A stretch of 64,000 nucleotides of DNA from Serratia sp. DD3 (GCF_000496755.2 NZ_AYKS02000100.1:1-64000); one strand, 5' to 3'. Positions 1-9,242 are shown, numbered from the stretch's first letter. Notes: generated from the letters alone by a model not told the origin. A program made the numbers and translations.

Positions 1-148
1 CCCCCTCCATCAGGCAGTTTCCCAGACATTACTCACCCGTCCGCCGCTCGTCACCCAGGGAGCAAGCTCCCCTGTGCTACCGCTCGACTTGCATGTGTTA
101 AGCCTGCCGCCAGCGTTCAATCTGAGCCATGATCAAACTCTTCAATTA
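1..148 (-). rRNA. 16S ribosomal RNA, 5' end (partial)
   Basis: The minus strand reads as the conserved 16S 5' end (GAAGAGTTTGATCATGGCTC, then the GGCGGCAGGCTTAACACATG region) and continues off the left edge of the window. Only about the first 148 nt are present. Variable region 1, with a loop built on GGGGAGCTTGCTCCC, looks like Serratia. Position next to murI matches rrnB of E. coli. The rest of the operon is outside the window. Confidence 0.97.
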
Positions 149-296
149 AAAGCTTGATTTGCTAAGTTAATAGCGATGCTCAAAGATTACTGCATGAATT
201 TTACTTACATGAGTCACTCTTTAAGACTTGATATTTTTTTGTTGCCGAAGCAACTGGATATCGTCTTTGTGAGTGCCCACACAGATTGTCTGATAA

Positions 297-310
297 ATTG
301 TTAAAGAGCG
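297..310 (-). promoter_or_regulatory. rrn leader boxA antitermination site
   Basis: The minus strand reads CGCTCTTTAACAAT, matching the boxA core TGCTCTTTAACAA, which recruits the Nus-factor antitermination complex on rRNA transcripts. It lies between promoter P2 and the 16S 5' end, as expected. A conserved leader segment follows it on the 16S side (about 265-296). Confidence 0.8.
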
Positions 311-345
311 TGGTTACCAAAACTTCCTGGTAACGCGGGAGGCAG

Positions 346-373
346 ATAATACGCTTTCCCGCTGAAGAGTCAA
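346..373 (-). promoter_or_regulatory. rrn promoter P2
   Basis: On the minus strand a -35 TTGACT (368-373) and a -10 TATTAT (346-351) are separated by 16 bp. The region closely resembles the rrnB P2 promoter of E. coli. It would drive the 16S transcript leftward. Confidence 0.8.
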
Positions 374-464
374 CCTTTTTCTCTACAAGAGACAGTGTTT
401 TCACCGGGTTGCTTCTTCCTGCCTAGGCGACTTGTCAGCCGTTGTTCCCGAGCAGTGGAGGCGC

Positions 465-520
465 ATTATAGGGAGTTCTCAGTTCACCGCAACCCCTAAA
501 TTCAATTTTTTGTTCAACCG
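465..520 (-). promoter_or_regulatory. rrn promoter P1 with A-rich UP element
   Basis: The -10 TATAAT (465-470) and -35 TTGCGG (487-492) are separated by 16 bp and are followed by the GCGCC discriminator typical of stringently controlled rrn P1 promoters. Upstream of the -35 is an A/T-rich tract at about 497-512 that fits an UP element. The promoter sits between the murI stop and the P2 promoter. Confidence 0.8.
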
Positions 521-543
521 TCTAATGTTTAATCAAAAGCCAT

Positions 544-1407
544 CTAAAGTGGCAATTTTTTCAACGAGTTGAAGCCATATTCCTGCAATACGGGTGATAT
601 AGCATCAGTAGCCTGATTGAATGTCATACAATACGCCAGGTTCTCTTCCTGAGTTGAGATCAGATTCTCTTGGGTAGCGATCAGCCAAGCAGCCCGACGC
701 GCAATCGCCGCCCCGGAATCCACTAATCGCGTCCCTTCAGGTAATACCTGCGTCAGTTCCTCAGCCAACAACGGGAAATGGGTACACCCCAGCACTACCG
801 TGTCAGGTGGCTCACGCATGCTCAACCACGGCTGTAGTATTTTCTTTAGTGTCGCCATAGGTACTGGTTCACCGTGTAACTTGGCCTCGGCGAGTTCAAC
901 CAGTTCTGAGGAACCCAACAATTCGATTTTGCAATCCTTGGCGAAACGCTCAATCAATTCGCGCGTATAAGTGCGCTGAACCGTGCCACGAGTTGCTAAT
1001 AAACCGACGATACCGTTAGCTGTGAGCTTAACCGCTGGTTTGATGGCAGGAACGACCCCCACCACCGGGAAGGTGAAGCTCTCTCGCAGCGCAGGTAAAG
1101 AAACGGTACTGGCAGTATTACAAGCGATGATAACGAGAGCCAAGGGGTGGTGTTGCTGAACCGCACTGACGATTTCCAGCACACGCTCAATGATAAATTC
1201 TTCGGATTTTTCACCATAGGGGAAAGCGACATTATCAAAGGCATATATATAGTGGAGATCCGGCAGCAATTGCCGAACCTCTTGATACACAGACAGCCCG
1301 CCGACACCGGAATCAAAGATCAATACCGAGGGGCGGGAGATCGCAGTGGTGTTAGAAGGTATAGCTTCCAGTGAGGTGGTATTCTCTTCCTGGTGTTGCG
1401 TAGCCAT
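544..1407 (-). CDS. murI: glutamate racemase MurI
   Basis: Glutamate racemase converts L- to D-glutamate for the peptidoglycan stem peptide in the cytoplasm. The 287-residue product is close to E. coli MurI throughout: the [10 protein letters not shown] motif near the N-terminus and both catalytic cysteines, in ACNTAST and GCTHFP. The start was placed at the ATG giving MATQHQEEN, which matches the E. coli N-terminus. An upstream in-frame start would add 15 residues with no counterpart. The first 56 bp overlap the 3' end of btuB in another frame, an arrangement also present in E. coli, so the genes are probably translationally coupled. Confidence 0.97.
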   Translation of the reverse strand: MATQHQEENTTSLEAIPSNTTAISRPSVLIFDSGVGGLSVYQEVRQLLPDLHYIYAFDNVAFPYGEKSEEFIIERVLEIVSAVQQHHPLALVIIACNTASTVSLPALRESFTFPVVGVVPAIKPAVKLTANGIVGLLATRGTVQRTYTRELIERFAKDCKIELLGSSELVELAEAKLHGEPVPMATLKKILQPWLSMREPPDTVVLGCTHFPLLAEELTQVLPEGTRLVDSGAAIARRAAWLIATQENLISTQEENLAYCMTFNQATDAISPVLQEYGFNSLKKLPL

Positions 1408-3244
1408 ATGCCGTCTCATACTCTTTATCAAACAGGTTGGCGATTCTACCACGAACTGTCAGATGTGAGGTGACCGGATATGAGACAGCAACATCCCATA
1501 GACTGACACCCCCCAGTTTGACGCTCTGGTTAGGATAGACGTTATAGTTCTTATCATACCGCTCTCCTAAGTATTGATAAGTGACCGCCCAATCAAAATC
1601 ATAAACCTGCCAATCCAATTCATATTTTACCAGTTGTTTGGAGCGACGCAGCAGTGTCTCATTAGTTTTGCGATTGCGCGGATCGACATAATCATAAGAA
1701 AGTTGATGAGTCAGCGGGCCGGTGTCAAATGACGCCGTGGCTTCAACCCCTTTAATCTTCGCCTGATCCACATTGTAATAAGCAAACTCACCCCCTTTTT
1801 GAGCGTAGTCGATCAGGTTATCGATATCGTTCTGATATCCCGTTACCCGCCAGCTTACCGGACCGGTCAAGCCTTCAAAACCGCCTTCCCACTGTTTGCT
1901 TTCTTCAGGCTTCAGGTCCGGGTTGCCCCAAGTACCGCCGTAAAGCTGGCCCAAATTTGGCCCTTTGAATGCTGTGCCGTAAGAGATAATGGCTCGATAA
2001 CCTTCAATAAACTCCCATGAAGTACTGGCTTGCCAAGTATTGTGCCAACCAAACTGCGAGCTATCATCGCCACGTAGCGCGCCTTCCAAAATCACCGTAT
2101 CAATTTGCTGCTGAGCTGTTAGATACAGACCGGTATTGCGCCGGCTTTTGCTATCCGTGATATAAGCCGTACCGGGTTCCAGCTTTTGCTCCTGCCAATC
2201 GACCCCAGTGCTGATGCTACCTTGCCCAACCTTGACGTTGTTGCCCCACTGAAGATTATATTGCGTGGTGTCATCCAGCGTAGACGAAACGGAATAACGA
2301 CCATATTTCGGGTCATAATTATAATCTTTGCTATGGCTATAACTGGCCGTCAATTGCGTGGCATAAATACCTTGGTGATAGCGTAAGCCACTGTCCCAAG
2401 ACTGACTGTATAGCTGGCGGGTATCCGGTAATGCATCAAAATTTACCGGGTCGTTAAAGCTATAGAAACCATCATAGGACGTGCGGTTATCGTAACCATA
2501 GCCGCGCACAAACCCCTGCAGTTGCCCACTGAATTGATGTTGCAGCTCACCATACAGCGACTTGCTCATAAAACCATCACGATCCGGTTGTGCCGGGTTA
2601 CCAAAGCTGTCCGGCAGACCGGCGACCACATCATAACCTTTGCTATAGGTGTAATTACCCGCCATGGTGGCGATAGTTTTGTCACCCAATTGCTGCTGGG
2701 TCGCGCCGTCATAAGCCTGAAAACCATTGGAGCCGATGCCAGCCGAAAGGGTAGAACCATTCTTTTCACGGGTGGTTATAATGTTGACCACCCCACCAAT
2801 CGCGTCTGAGCCATAGACTGCCGAGCGGGAGCCACGGATAAACTCCACTCTCTGTACCAGTGAAATGGGGATTTGGCTCAGATCAGAAGAGCCACTGATC
2901 CCTGCCTGGTTCAAGCGGACACCATTAATCAATAGCAGGACATGCCGTGATTCTGTACCACGGATAAATAGTGCGGAGCTCTGCCCCATCCCGCCATTTT
3001 GCGCGATATCCACCCCTGGCAAACGGCGCATAACATCAACCAGGCTTTTAGCCTGCCAACGCTCAATATCATTACGGGTCACAATAGAGGTGGGAGCTAA
3101 CACGGAGGAAACTGGCTGAGGAAAGCGATTGGCTGTCACCACCAGGTTGTCACTATCATTGGTTACGGTGTTGTCTTGCGCCCATGCTGAAAGTGCTGTT
3201 GTGGAGGAAACCACCACCAGCAGTACATTTTTTATCATTGTCAT
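1352..3244 (-). CDS. btuB: TonB-dependent vitamin B12 outer-membrane receptor BtuB
   Basis: BtuB takes up cobalamins across the outer membrane using TonB energy. The 630-residue product has a signal peptide ending AWA before QDN, a TonB box (DNLVVTA), an N-terminal plug domain ([22 protein letters not shown]) and a 22-strand barrel ending in the typical terminal Phe (GSYTF). The ATG at 3244 was chosen because it lies 8 nt after the GGATGC arm of the conserved regulatory hairpin. An ATG two codons later or a start four codons earlier remain possible. Expression should be repressed by adenosylcobalamin through the leader riboswitch. Confidence 0.96.
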   Translation of the reverse strand: MTMIKNVLLVVVSSTTALSAWAQDNTVTNDSDNLVVTANRFPQPVSSVLAPTSIVTRNDIERWQAKSLVDVMRRLPGVDIAQNGGMGQSSALFIRGTESRHVLLLINGVRLNQAGISGSSDLSQIPISLVQRVEFIRGSRSAVYGSDAIGGVVNIITTREKNGSTLSAGIGSNGFQAYDGATQQQLGDKTIATMAGNYTYSKGYDVVAGLPDSFGNPAQPDRDGFMSKSLYGELQHQFSGQLQGFVRGYGYDNRTSYDGFYSFNDPVNFDALPDTRQLYSQSWDSGLRYHQGIYATQLTASYSHSKDYNYDPKYGRYSVSSTLDDTTQYNLQWGNNVKVGQGSISTGVDWQEQKLEPGTAYITDSKSRRNTGLYLTAQQQIDTVILEGALRGDDSSQFGWHNTWQASTSWEFIEGYRAIISYGTAFKGPNLGQLYGGTWGNPDLKPEESKQWEGGFEGLTGPVSWRVTGYQNDIDNLIDYAQKGGEFAYYNVDQAKIKGVEATASFDTGPLTHQLSYDYVDPRNRKTNETLLRRSKQLVKYELDWQVYDFDWAVTYQYLGERYDKNYNVYPNQSVKLGGVSLWDVAVSYPVTSHLTVRGRIANLFDKEYETAYGYATPGREYHLTGSYTF

Positions 3245-3252
3245 TACGAAAA

Positions 3253-3279
3253 GCATCCAAACTTATCATTGGCGGATGC
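3253..3279 (-). promoter_or_regulatory. btuB ribosome-binding-site hairpin (riboswitch expression platform)
   Basis: On the minus strand GCATCC (3274-3279) can pair with GGATGC (3253-3258), which lies just before the btuB start. The same GCATCC/GGATGC pair precedes E. coli btuB, where it controls access to the ribosome binding site. This is the expression platform of the cobalamin riboswitch. Confidence 0.75.
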
Positions 3280-3330
3280 CGCAGAGCCACGGCCGATAAT
3301 CGCGACAGCTATGGATATTGCGACGTACAC

Positions 3331-3630
3331 CGGCAGGTTTTCGGGCTTGGGATTTGCTGATTGCCATTAGCAACCCGCACCGGGCGATGACTTCCCATCC
3401 AGCAGTGGACAGTGTCTATGTTGTTTAAACCTGATATACCCTTGGTTTTTTAGGCTGCAGAGCCGTTATGCTGGCCGACTTGTTACACTATTGCCGCTAT
3501 CTGCACCTTGAATAAACCCGAGCATCAACTCAAGATTAAAACGCTATCGCCGTGACTTCCCCATACCGCTGCGCGTCAGCTCCAGATTTGCACTGGATTC
3601 CCTTTTCACTCGCTGCTTGAGACCGGACGC
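3331..3630 (-). ncRNA. cobalamin riboswitch aptamer upstream of btuB
   Basis: The minus strand contains the elements of the E. coli btuB leader in order. They are a GGGAATCCAGTGCAAATCTG core, the GCTGACGCGCAGCGGTA segment, a GGGAAGTCATC B12-box region and the closing AAGCCCGAAAACCTGCCGG. In Enterobacteria this RNA binds adenosylcobalamin and lowers btuB translation. The whole 518-nt gap between btuB and trmA is accounted for by this leader plus promoters of the two divergent genes. Confidence 0.92.
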
Positions 3631-3762
3631 TCATGCTACCGCCAATAAAAATGGATGTCTAGATTGCCAATTGTGTTTCAAATTAGCACCGGACAAAGTT
3701 GGACTTCATCGAACGATGCCCTACAATCGCCGCTGTTCCAATTAGCCTGACGAGAATGAACC

Positions 3763-4872
3763 ATGACGCCCGAGACTTTGCCCACTGAACGCTATGATGA
3801 TCAACTGGCAGAAAAAACTGCCCGCCTGAAGACCATGATGTCTCCGTTTATGGCACCCGAGCCGGAAGTGTTTCGCTCGCCAGTCAGCCACTATCGCATG
3901 CGGGCAGAGTTCCGTATCTGGCATGATGAAGAAGATATGTATCACATCATGTTTGATCAGCAGACCAAACAACGCATTCGTGTAGATTCTTTCCCTGCGG
4001 CCAGTGAGCTGATCAACCGCCTGATGAGCGCGTTAATGGCAGCACTCAAGCCCAACCCGGTGCTTCGCCATAAATTATTCCAAATTGATTATCTCTCTAC
4101 CCAGAGCGGGAAAATCATTGCCTCTTTACTGTACCATCGCAAATTAGACGAGCAGTGGCAGCAAGCGGCCTCAGCATTGCGTGATACCTTACGTGCACAG
4201 GGGTTCGACCTCCAACTTATTGGCCGAGCCTCAAAAATGAAGGTGGTACTGGATCAGGATTATATTGATGAAGTCCTGCCCGTTGGCGGCCGTAATATGA
4301 TTTATCGGCAGGTGGAGAACAGCTTCACTCAGCCCAATGCGGCGATCAACGTGCAAATGTTGGAATGGGCGCTAGAAGTAACTCAGGATTCAAAAGGCGA
4401 CCTACTGGAACTGTATTGCGGTAACGGTAACTTCTCACTGGCACTGGCGCGCAACTTCGAACGGGTGTTGGCCACTGAGATCGCTAAACCGTCGGTGGCT
4501 GCAGCGCAATACAACATCGCTGCCAATCATATCGACAACGTACAGATTATCCGTATGGCCGCCGAAGATTTCACCCAAGCGATGCAGGGAGTACGTGAGT
4601 TCAACCGGTTAAAGGGGATCGACTTGAGCAGTTACCACTGCGAGACGATTTTCGTCGATCCTCCGCGTAGTGGGTTAGATGCTGAAACAATAAAGATGGT
4701 ACAAGCCTATCCGCGCATCCTTTATATCTCCTGCAACCCGGAAACACTGTGTGCCAACCTCGACACGTTGCAAGCCACACACAAAATTACCCGCCTGGCA
4801 CTGTTTGATCAGTTCCCTTACACCCACCATATGGAAGCGGGTGTGATGCTAGAGCGCATTGAATGCAAATAG
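3763..4872 (+). CDS. trmA: tRNA (uracil-5-)-methyltransferase TrmA
   Basis: TrmA makes 5-methyluridine at position 54 in the T-loop of all tRNAs, using S-adenosylmethionine. The 369-residue protein is collinear with E. coli TrmA. It has the SAM-binding motif [16 protein letters not shown] (about residues 212-227), the [10 protein letters not shown] motif, and the nucleophilic cysteine in YISCNPETL. The gene is divergent from btuB. Downstream, instead of meeting yijD directly as in E. coli, it faces a 5.9-kb island. Confidence 0.97.
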   Translation: MTPETLPTERYDDQLAEKTARLKTMMSPFMAPEPEVFRSPVSHYRMRAEFRIWHDEEDMYHIMFDQQTKQRIRVDSFPAASELINRLMSALMAALKPNPVLRHKLFQIDYLSTQSGKIIASLLYHRKLDEQWQQAASALRDTLRAQGFDLQLIGRASKMKVVLDQDYIDEVLPVGGRNMIYRQVENSFTQPNAAINVQMLEWALEVTQDSKGDLLELYCGNGNFSLALARNFERVLATEIAKPSVAAAQYNIAANHIDNVQIIRMAAEDFTQAMQGVREFNRLKGIDLSSYHCETIFVDPPRSGLDAETIKMVQAYPRILYISCNPETLCANLDTLQATHKITRLALFDQFPYTHHMEAGVMLERIECK

Positions 4873-4947
4873 TGGCCTGACGCCCAATGAATCAGAGCGG
4901 CAATTAATGGGCATGCTCGCAACTCGGTGACCAATTTTTCTTGACCA

Positions 4948-5106
4948 CTACAATCCGCTCAATCGTGTTTTTCTCTTGAGCTCTCTGGAAACAGTGGATT
5001 GACTGATGCTTAGCAGTTTAGCGATACGACTTTGCGAGCAACTGCTTTTCTTTAGGGCTTCGATCTGGCATCGTTGACCCTTGGTCAGTTGTCGATATTG
5101 TCTCAT
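4948..5106 (-). pseudogene. IS30-family transposase, N-terminal remnant
   Basis: The minus strand encodes 52 residues starting MRQYRQLTKGQRCQIEALKK and ending in a stop at 4948. This is the N-terminal helix-turn-helix of IS30-family transposases: the QRxQIEAL start, then SQSRIAKLLSISQSTVSREL. Everything after the DNA-binding head, including the DDE catalytic domain, is missing. About 100 bp beyond the start (5165-5203), DNA reading AGATTCAACTACCAAGTGCG on the minus strand resembles an IS30-type terminal sequence. The element is therefore a dead 5' fragment and marks the left edge of the accessory island. Confidence 0.75.
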
Positions 5107-5228
5107 TTTGTGCATCTCTTGCTGGAAAGCAAAAGGTGAGCTTACCAGCAGCTAACCTTTCCTTCTCAGCTATCGCAAGTTACGCACTTGGTAGTTGAAT
5201 CTAAGTCTGATTAAACGGACTGACCGGT

Positions 5229-6821
5229 TCAGAAATCAAATTCTATTGTATCATCATGACCTGCAAGCCTGATCGGCTCGGGAACATGTTTACGGCGAAC
5301 GATTTTTTCTGGATAACTTAGGAAGTGTTTTTCAAAAACACGGATAAGCGCGTCATTCCAGGTCGCATTTATTCTGGCGCGAATGTCATGCGGCTCCATG
5401 ACGATTATGTTATAACGTTGATTAATTGAATTCTGTTCTTGAAATTTACGAAGAGACTCTCTCGAATCTTCACCAAGCTTCCCGGTAGTCCATAATTCAA
5501 CGTTAATTTCAGCGTTGGGATATTCCCTTTTTGCATAGCTAAAGAATACCGGCACCTGCTTAGCAATCCATCTCTTCACATCCTCATGTCTCACCGTCGA
5601 ATATGGCTTATAGCCCTTGCACTCAATGAAGGTAATTTTCGCATTTCCCTTCAGACTAAGAACATCACATTCTGCCGTATCCCCCTTATGAGATTTACAT
5701 ATTTTTCCAACCTCAACATCCTTACTGTCTATACGCAAGGTCTCTGCGACAATATATTCAAACAAATCCCCCTGAAGCTGATTAGTCGCGCCGGCTATAT
5801 TCGCCAGCTTGGACATGATGTCATCTATTGCGGCTATATTATCCTTTAAGCTGAGCGTTATGGAGCCGACAAGATCCCGTAGCTGCAAAAGTGCATCAGC
5901 AAAGTCTTTCCCGAACAGATTTTCCGGCGTGGCGGGTATTATCCCGGCACGCTTCATTTCCAGAAATACCTCTTCACTGTATTCATCGGCGATGAACATA
6001 AACAGGCATCTGGGGCTGTTCCTGAGGCTGTTTATAGAGCGACATTTTGTAATAAAGGGCTTGAGATGCACCAGACTGAGTTTACAGCCCAAAAGCATAT
6101 CGCAGACAAAGAAACCAGGCCGGATTTCACCTGACCGGGAGAACTGCAGAAGAGGATTAAGATAAGATGCTGCAGTGACGTCAAAATCAAAATTTGCCAC
6201 GCAGGGAGTCTGATCCGAATTGAGTTCCTCTCGCGTACGCAGCGTGTCGTAACTAATGATGCCATTGTTACGGATCCACTGCCCCAGGGATTTCATCAGA
6301 ACTGACTCGGTGAGCAGCCTGGCTTTCAGGGGATGGAGCGCACGCAGATAACCGTTATCATTTTTTTCTGTCAGCGCAACACACTCACCCAGACCTGGTA
6401 ACGTAACGACCCTGACCATTTTGTACTGAAGCAGACCATCCAAAACTGACTTCCAGGATAATCTGTTTTTCATTGCTACCGGCGAACCGCAGGCCGCAGA
6501 AAAATTTCTGACCGGCAGGATCCCCCCGCGCGCCCTGAGGCAACTCAGTGCGAGACCGTAGGCCGAGCCGGTATCAAGAAGGGCCGTATTGAGACTGGAC
6601 CAGTAGCGCCCGGTACCATACTGCTGTTTCAGATAAACAAATCGCTCGCGCTTGGGGAAAAGCTTATCAACACAGTGAATCTGCCCTGCAGAAGCAGCCC
6701 GGGAAATCTGTTTGCGCGCGGTATCACGGTTAACTCCCAGGGTTTTCAGCATTTCCTCTACAAGTACAGAGCTAAGGCAAGGACCGATTTTGAGTAATGA
6801 AGTAGCTATAAATGATGTCAT
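5229..6821 (-). CDS. winged-helix / PD-(D/E)XK nuclease-like protein, function unknown
   Basis: The 530-residue protein is not a family I can name. Residues about 12-68 look like a winged helix-turn-helix (VEEMLKTLGV, DTARKQISRAASAGQI, FVYLK), and a second such unit may follow at 85-150. Residues about 351-430 have the layout of a PD-(D/E)XK nuclease core: GDLFEYIVAE (E355), ECDVL (D386) and IECKG (E400, K402), then a DVKRWIAKQVPVFF helix-strand. This is typical of restriction-like endonucleases. The ATG at 6821 was chosen; a GTG six codons upstream is in frame. A predicted terminator separates it from the ART-like gene upstream, so it may be a separate transcript. A defence role is inferred. 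Confidence 0.75.
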   Translation of the reverse strand: MTSFIATSLLKIGPCLSSVLVEEMLKTLGVNRDTARKQISRAASAGQIHCVDKLFPKRERFVYLKQQYGTGRYWSSLNTALLDTGSAYGLALSCLRARGGILPVRNFSAACGSPVAMKNRLSWKSVLDGLLQYKMVRVVTLPGLGECVALTEKNDNGYLRALHPLKARLLTESVLMKSLGQWIRNNGIISYDTLRTREELNSDQTPCVANFDFDVTAASYLNPLLQFSRSGEIRPGFFVCDMLLGCKLSLVHLKPFITKCRSINSLRNSPRCLFMFIADEYSEEVFLEMKRAGIIPATPENLFGKDFADALLQLRDLVGSITLSLKDNIAAIDDIMSKLANIAGATNQLQGDLFEYIVAETLRIDSKDVEVGKICKSHKGDTAECDVLSLKGNAKITFIECKGYKPYSTVRHEDVKRWIAKQVPVFFSYAKREYPNAEINVELWTTGKLGEDSRESLRKFQEQNSINQRYNIIVMEPHDIRARINATWNDALIRVFEKHFLSYPEKIVRRKHVPEPIRLAGHDDTIEFDF

Positions 6822-6880
6822 CTTTCGCTCGTATGTCACACTGCGTATTTAATAAAAACAATACATAATCAGTAGAGAAA

Positions 6881-6915
6881 CAAAAAAGACTGAATTTTTA
6901 GTTCATTAAATTCAG
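6881..6915 (-). terminator. rho-independent terminator after the ART-like gene
   Basis: On the minus strand CTGAATTT (6908-6915) and AAATTCAG (6890-6897) form an 8-bp stem around a 10-nt loop, followed by TCTTTTTTG. It lies in the 200-bp gap between the ART-like gene and the PD-(D/E)XK-like gene. Confidence 0.65.
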
Positions 6916-7022
6916 AAACTTAAACGAAAAAAATGAGGCGCCTTAGATTATCCGTCACAAACTCATGTTATCTGTAATAAATTTTGTCACATATAGACTC
7001 AGTATGGATGACATCTTCAACG

Positions 7023-7811
7023 CTACGAGATTTTGCCATAGATCTCATGCGAATTTGTGAATTCAACGTTCACAATTGCATCGCCAGAAACGGATATACC
7101 ATGTCGATCAATACCGAACACAGCGCCGCTATCCGGCGGCAGTTCTCTAACAGACGTATATGCGTAACTAAGCGCAGCTTCAAGCGCACCTTCTTCATAA
7201 TCAATATCCGCCCTGAAACAGACTATGCAAGGTTTCAGCACCTTAAGATAATGTCCTGTAAGATCTTGCCCATGCTTTTTTTGGTAAGCATTGCAGACAT
7301 CCTCTACCAGTTCCGGCAGACGCATATAATCGTGCTGCCAGAGTTTTCGGGTATGAAGATGGATCTCCCGTACAAGATGCCCGAATGGCCCCCAGTGCAT
7401 TTTGTTTGTAGTTCGCAACCGGAAGAGTTTGTCAGGTACGCCAGCATGAAAATTCCAGGCCTGCAATTTCTCTTTAACCTCAGCGTCTGGTGCCAGATTT
7501 ACCAGCATGTCCATCACCAGTGACTCAGCCTGGTTCAGCGCAAGTAAACCCTCTTCAAAAGTATTGTCAGCTAAAGTGCGGGTACCGTGAAACCAGTATG
7601 CGGTGGTGAACTCACCCGTAGAACCCAGTTCCGTACATACGTACTCTCTCAGATACTGTTGTGAGTCGACCATAATGGAATGATCTGTCTCGTAAATCTG
7701 CTCAATATCGAGCGATAACAACACATTCTTTAGCTCCATTACGCTACAACCAAAACCGGTAGAAAGCGTAAGCAGCGCCTGAGATCGTGTTGAACAATCG
7801 AGAGTAAACAT
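7023..7811 (-). CDS. putative ADP-ribosyltransferase-like protein paired with HEPN
   Basis: The 262-residue cytoplasmic protein has no signal peptide or membrane segment. Residues 72-78 read YWFHGTR, followed by TFEEGLLAL (84-92). A His-Gly-Thr strand followed about ten residues later by a Gly-Leu turn is the first signature of the PARP/Tpt1-type ADP-ribosyltransferase fold. Further conserved-looking blocks are GPFGHLVREI (141-150), LPELVEDVCNAY (165-176) and PCIVCF (194-199). The assignment is tentative because the later catalytic Tyr and Glu cannot be fixed by eye. The gene starts 11 nt after the HEPN stop, and its AAGGA ribosome binding site overlaps that stop, so the two are translationally linked. 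A defence or toxin role is inferred. Confidence 0.6.
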   Translation of the reverse strand: MFTLDCSTRSQALLTLSTGFGCSVMELKNVLLSLDIEQIYETDHSIMVDSQQYLREYVCTELGSTGEFTTAYWFHGTRTLADNTFEEGLLALNQAESLVMDMLVNLAPDAEVKEKLQAWNFHAGVPDKLFRLRTTNKMHWGPFGHLVREIHLHTRKLWQHDYMRLPELVEDVCNAYQKKHGQDLTGHYLKVLKPCIVCFRADIDYEEGALEAALSYAYTSVRELPPDSGAVFGIDRHGISVSGDAIVNVEFTNSHEIYGKIS

Positions 7812-7822
7812 AATTACGTTCC

Positions 7823-8314
7823 TTACACACCGTCAGAAGCTGGGGTGCCTCGGTGGCTTCTCATATTGGCGAGCAGCAAAGCCGCATAATATTTTAGAAA
7901 GGGTAGAAGCTCCGGGGCGCTGAAAATTGCATAGGCACGGCCTGCACCATGTGTCTCTTTAAAGACTATCTGATCAACCAAGCGTGCATCGCTGATGGAT
8001 TCAACCTGAACACAGAAATGCGCCACAGAATTTCGCATTTTATGAATTAGCTCTCTTAAGTTCATTTCCTCACCCGGTAACTGCGACTGGTTTAATCCAA
8101 TTTCAGCTTTAAGCTTCAGCGTTAAACGGTCTGACGGTAGGTAAGAAACAGCGCGCTCTTTCGGCATCACGATTAGACCCAGAAGACAGTTCAGCGTAAG
8201 CGTGTAGTTGTACTGCTCAGGGAATGGCTTGCCCTCAATCATGGCGTTGTATTGATCGATTAGGGCCAGCGTTCTTTCAATAAAATCAGTCTCAAAGTCA
8301 GAATAGTTTCCCAT
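7823..8314 (-). CDS. HEPN-domain protein (pEK499_p136-like), putative RNase
   Basis: The 163-residue all-helical protein carries KMRNSVAHF. This is the R-x4-H signature of HEPN ribonucleases (R94, N95, H99), preceded by NYTLTLNCLLGLIVMPKE, which resembles the pEK499_p136 subgroup of HEPN proteins. HEPN proteins often cut RNA in abortive-infection and toxin-antitoxin systems. A strong AGGAGG ribosome binding site (8319-8324) supports the ATG at 8314. A TATAGT -10-like hexamer lies within 40 nt upstream of the start. It is the first gene of a two-gene unit with the ART-like gene. Whether this is the toxin or the partner cannot be told from sequence. Confidence 0.75.
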   Translation of the reverse strand: MGNYSDFETDFIERTLALIDQYNAMIEGKPFPEQYNYTLTLNCLLGLIVMPKERAVSYLPSDRLTLKLKAEIGLNQSQLPGEEMNLRELIHKMRNSVAHFCVQVESISDARLVDQIVFKETHGAGRAYAIFSAPELLPFLKYYAALLLANMRSHRGTPASDGV

Positions 8315-8470
8315 TAAATCCTCCTGTGGTGATAGAAAATCAAACTATACCATCCAGAGATACTTAGGGTTCATCCCGAATTCTGCAGCGACCCCAACTA
8401 CCTTACCTGTTTACCATTTTCGGCTGGGTTCGGTGCACACATGACTGTGATTCATAGATGACGCTCAGCG

Positions 8471-9010
8471 TTATTTTTTCCTAGCCATCCATTCATGTGT
8501 TCTTTCTATCAAACTCTGAATTTGTTCTGAATAAACCTCGATAAAGGCCTTATTTTCAATGGTCACTTCATCGCCATCAACTTCAACAAAAGCGCCATCC
8601 TTCCTTGCTCCCCAGAAGTGTCCTTTCCTCCCATAAACCCTTAGCAGTGGCAAAATATCCTTGATACCGAAACGCTCTACAAACTCGTCATAGATACTCA
8701 TAATGTTTGCCCATTCCGGGAGTTGTTCTGCCTCAATACCCAGGAGGATAACGCCAGACTGAAACTCCCACGCCTGACGAACTTCAATAAACTCAGGTTC
8801 AGGCCATATTTCCTCTTTTGCAAAAATACTTAGTCCATTGTATTTCTGAGAGAAAGCCAGAAAGTTACCAGGAATTTTGATGCCTGTGGTTTTTTCAACC
8901 AGATCAGTAGATTCCTGTGACGGTGGGCGCGATATGACAAGATCAAATTCATCTCTGCTGACTGTCTTAGCAATTTTTATCATTTCATTGCAGAATTGTT
9001 CTGATGACAT
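8471..9010 (-). CDS. SMI1/KNR4 (SUKH)-family protein, putative immunity protein
   Basis: The 179-residue protein has the SUKH layout. An early segment reads TGIKIPGNFLAFSQKYNGLSIF (charged helix, then the IP-x-x-F-x-x-F-x-x-x-NG motif). An EFIEVRQAWEF segment and a GRKGHFWGARKDGAFVEVDG strand pair follow. Many SUKH proteins neutralise secreted nuclease toxins of contact-dependent or Rhs systems. No same-strand toxin is present, so this may be an orphan immunity gene. Its start codon overlaps the stop of a 64-codon upstream frame by one base, so coupling is possible. Confidence 0.7.
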   Translation of the reverse strand: MSSEQFCNEMIKIAKTVSRDEFDLVISRPPSQESTDLVEKTTGIKIPGNFLAFSQKYNGLSIFAKEEIWPEPEFIEVRQAWEFQSGVILLGIEAEQLPEWANIMSIYDEFVERFGIKDILPLLRVYGRKGHFWGARKDGAFVEVDGDEVTIENKAFIEVYSEQIQSLIERTHEWMARKK

Positions 9011-9204
9011 TAATTAATATTCCTTTTTAATAAAATAACGGTGATAGCTCCAATCAGTAGAACTAAATTTACCATAACACCCGTTATCGGCATTACTGAA
9101 AATGTGAACGCAATCGAATAAGCATAAAAATAATTCACCAATAGATTGAAACACTGATTAGCCCGCTTACATAGATAATACGCGGCATAATTTCGTACCG
9201 CCAA
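9010..9204 (-). CDS. possible small two-helix membrane protein
   Basis: This 64-codon frame has two hydrophobic stretches (about residues 27-42 and 44-58) and ends KRNIN with its TAA overlapping the SUKH ATG by one base. The overlap and membrane-like composition are the only support. No clear ribosome binding site or recognisable homology was found, and the N-terminal third looks non-coding. It may instead be the tail of a decayed gene. Confidence 0.3.
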   Translation of the reverse strand: MAVRNYAAYYLCKRANQCFNLLVNYFYAYSIAFTFSVMPITGVMVNLVLLIGAITVILLKRNIN

Positions 9205-9242
9205 GGACTTAGTCCCTCAAACGAGTAAGTGAGGAAAGACAG

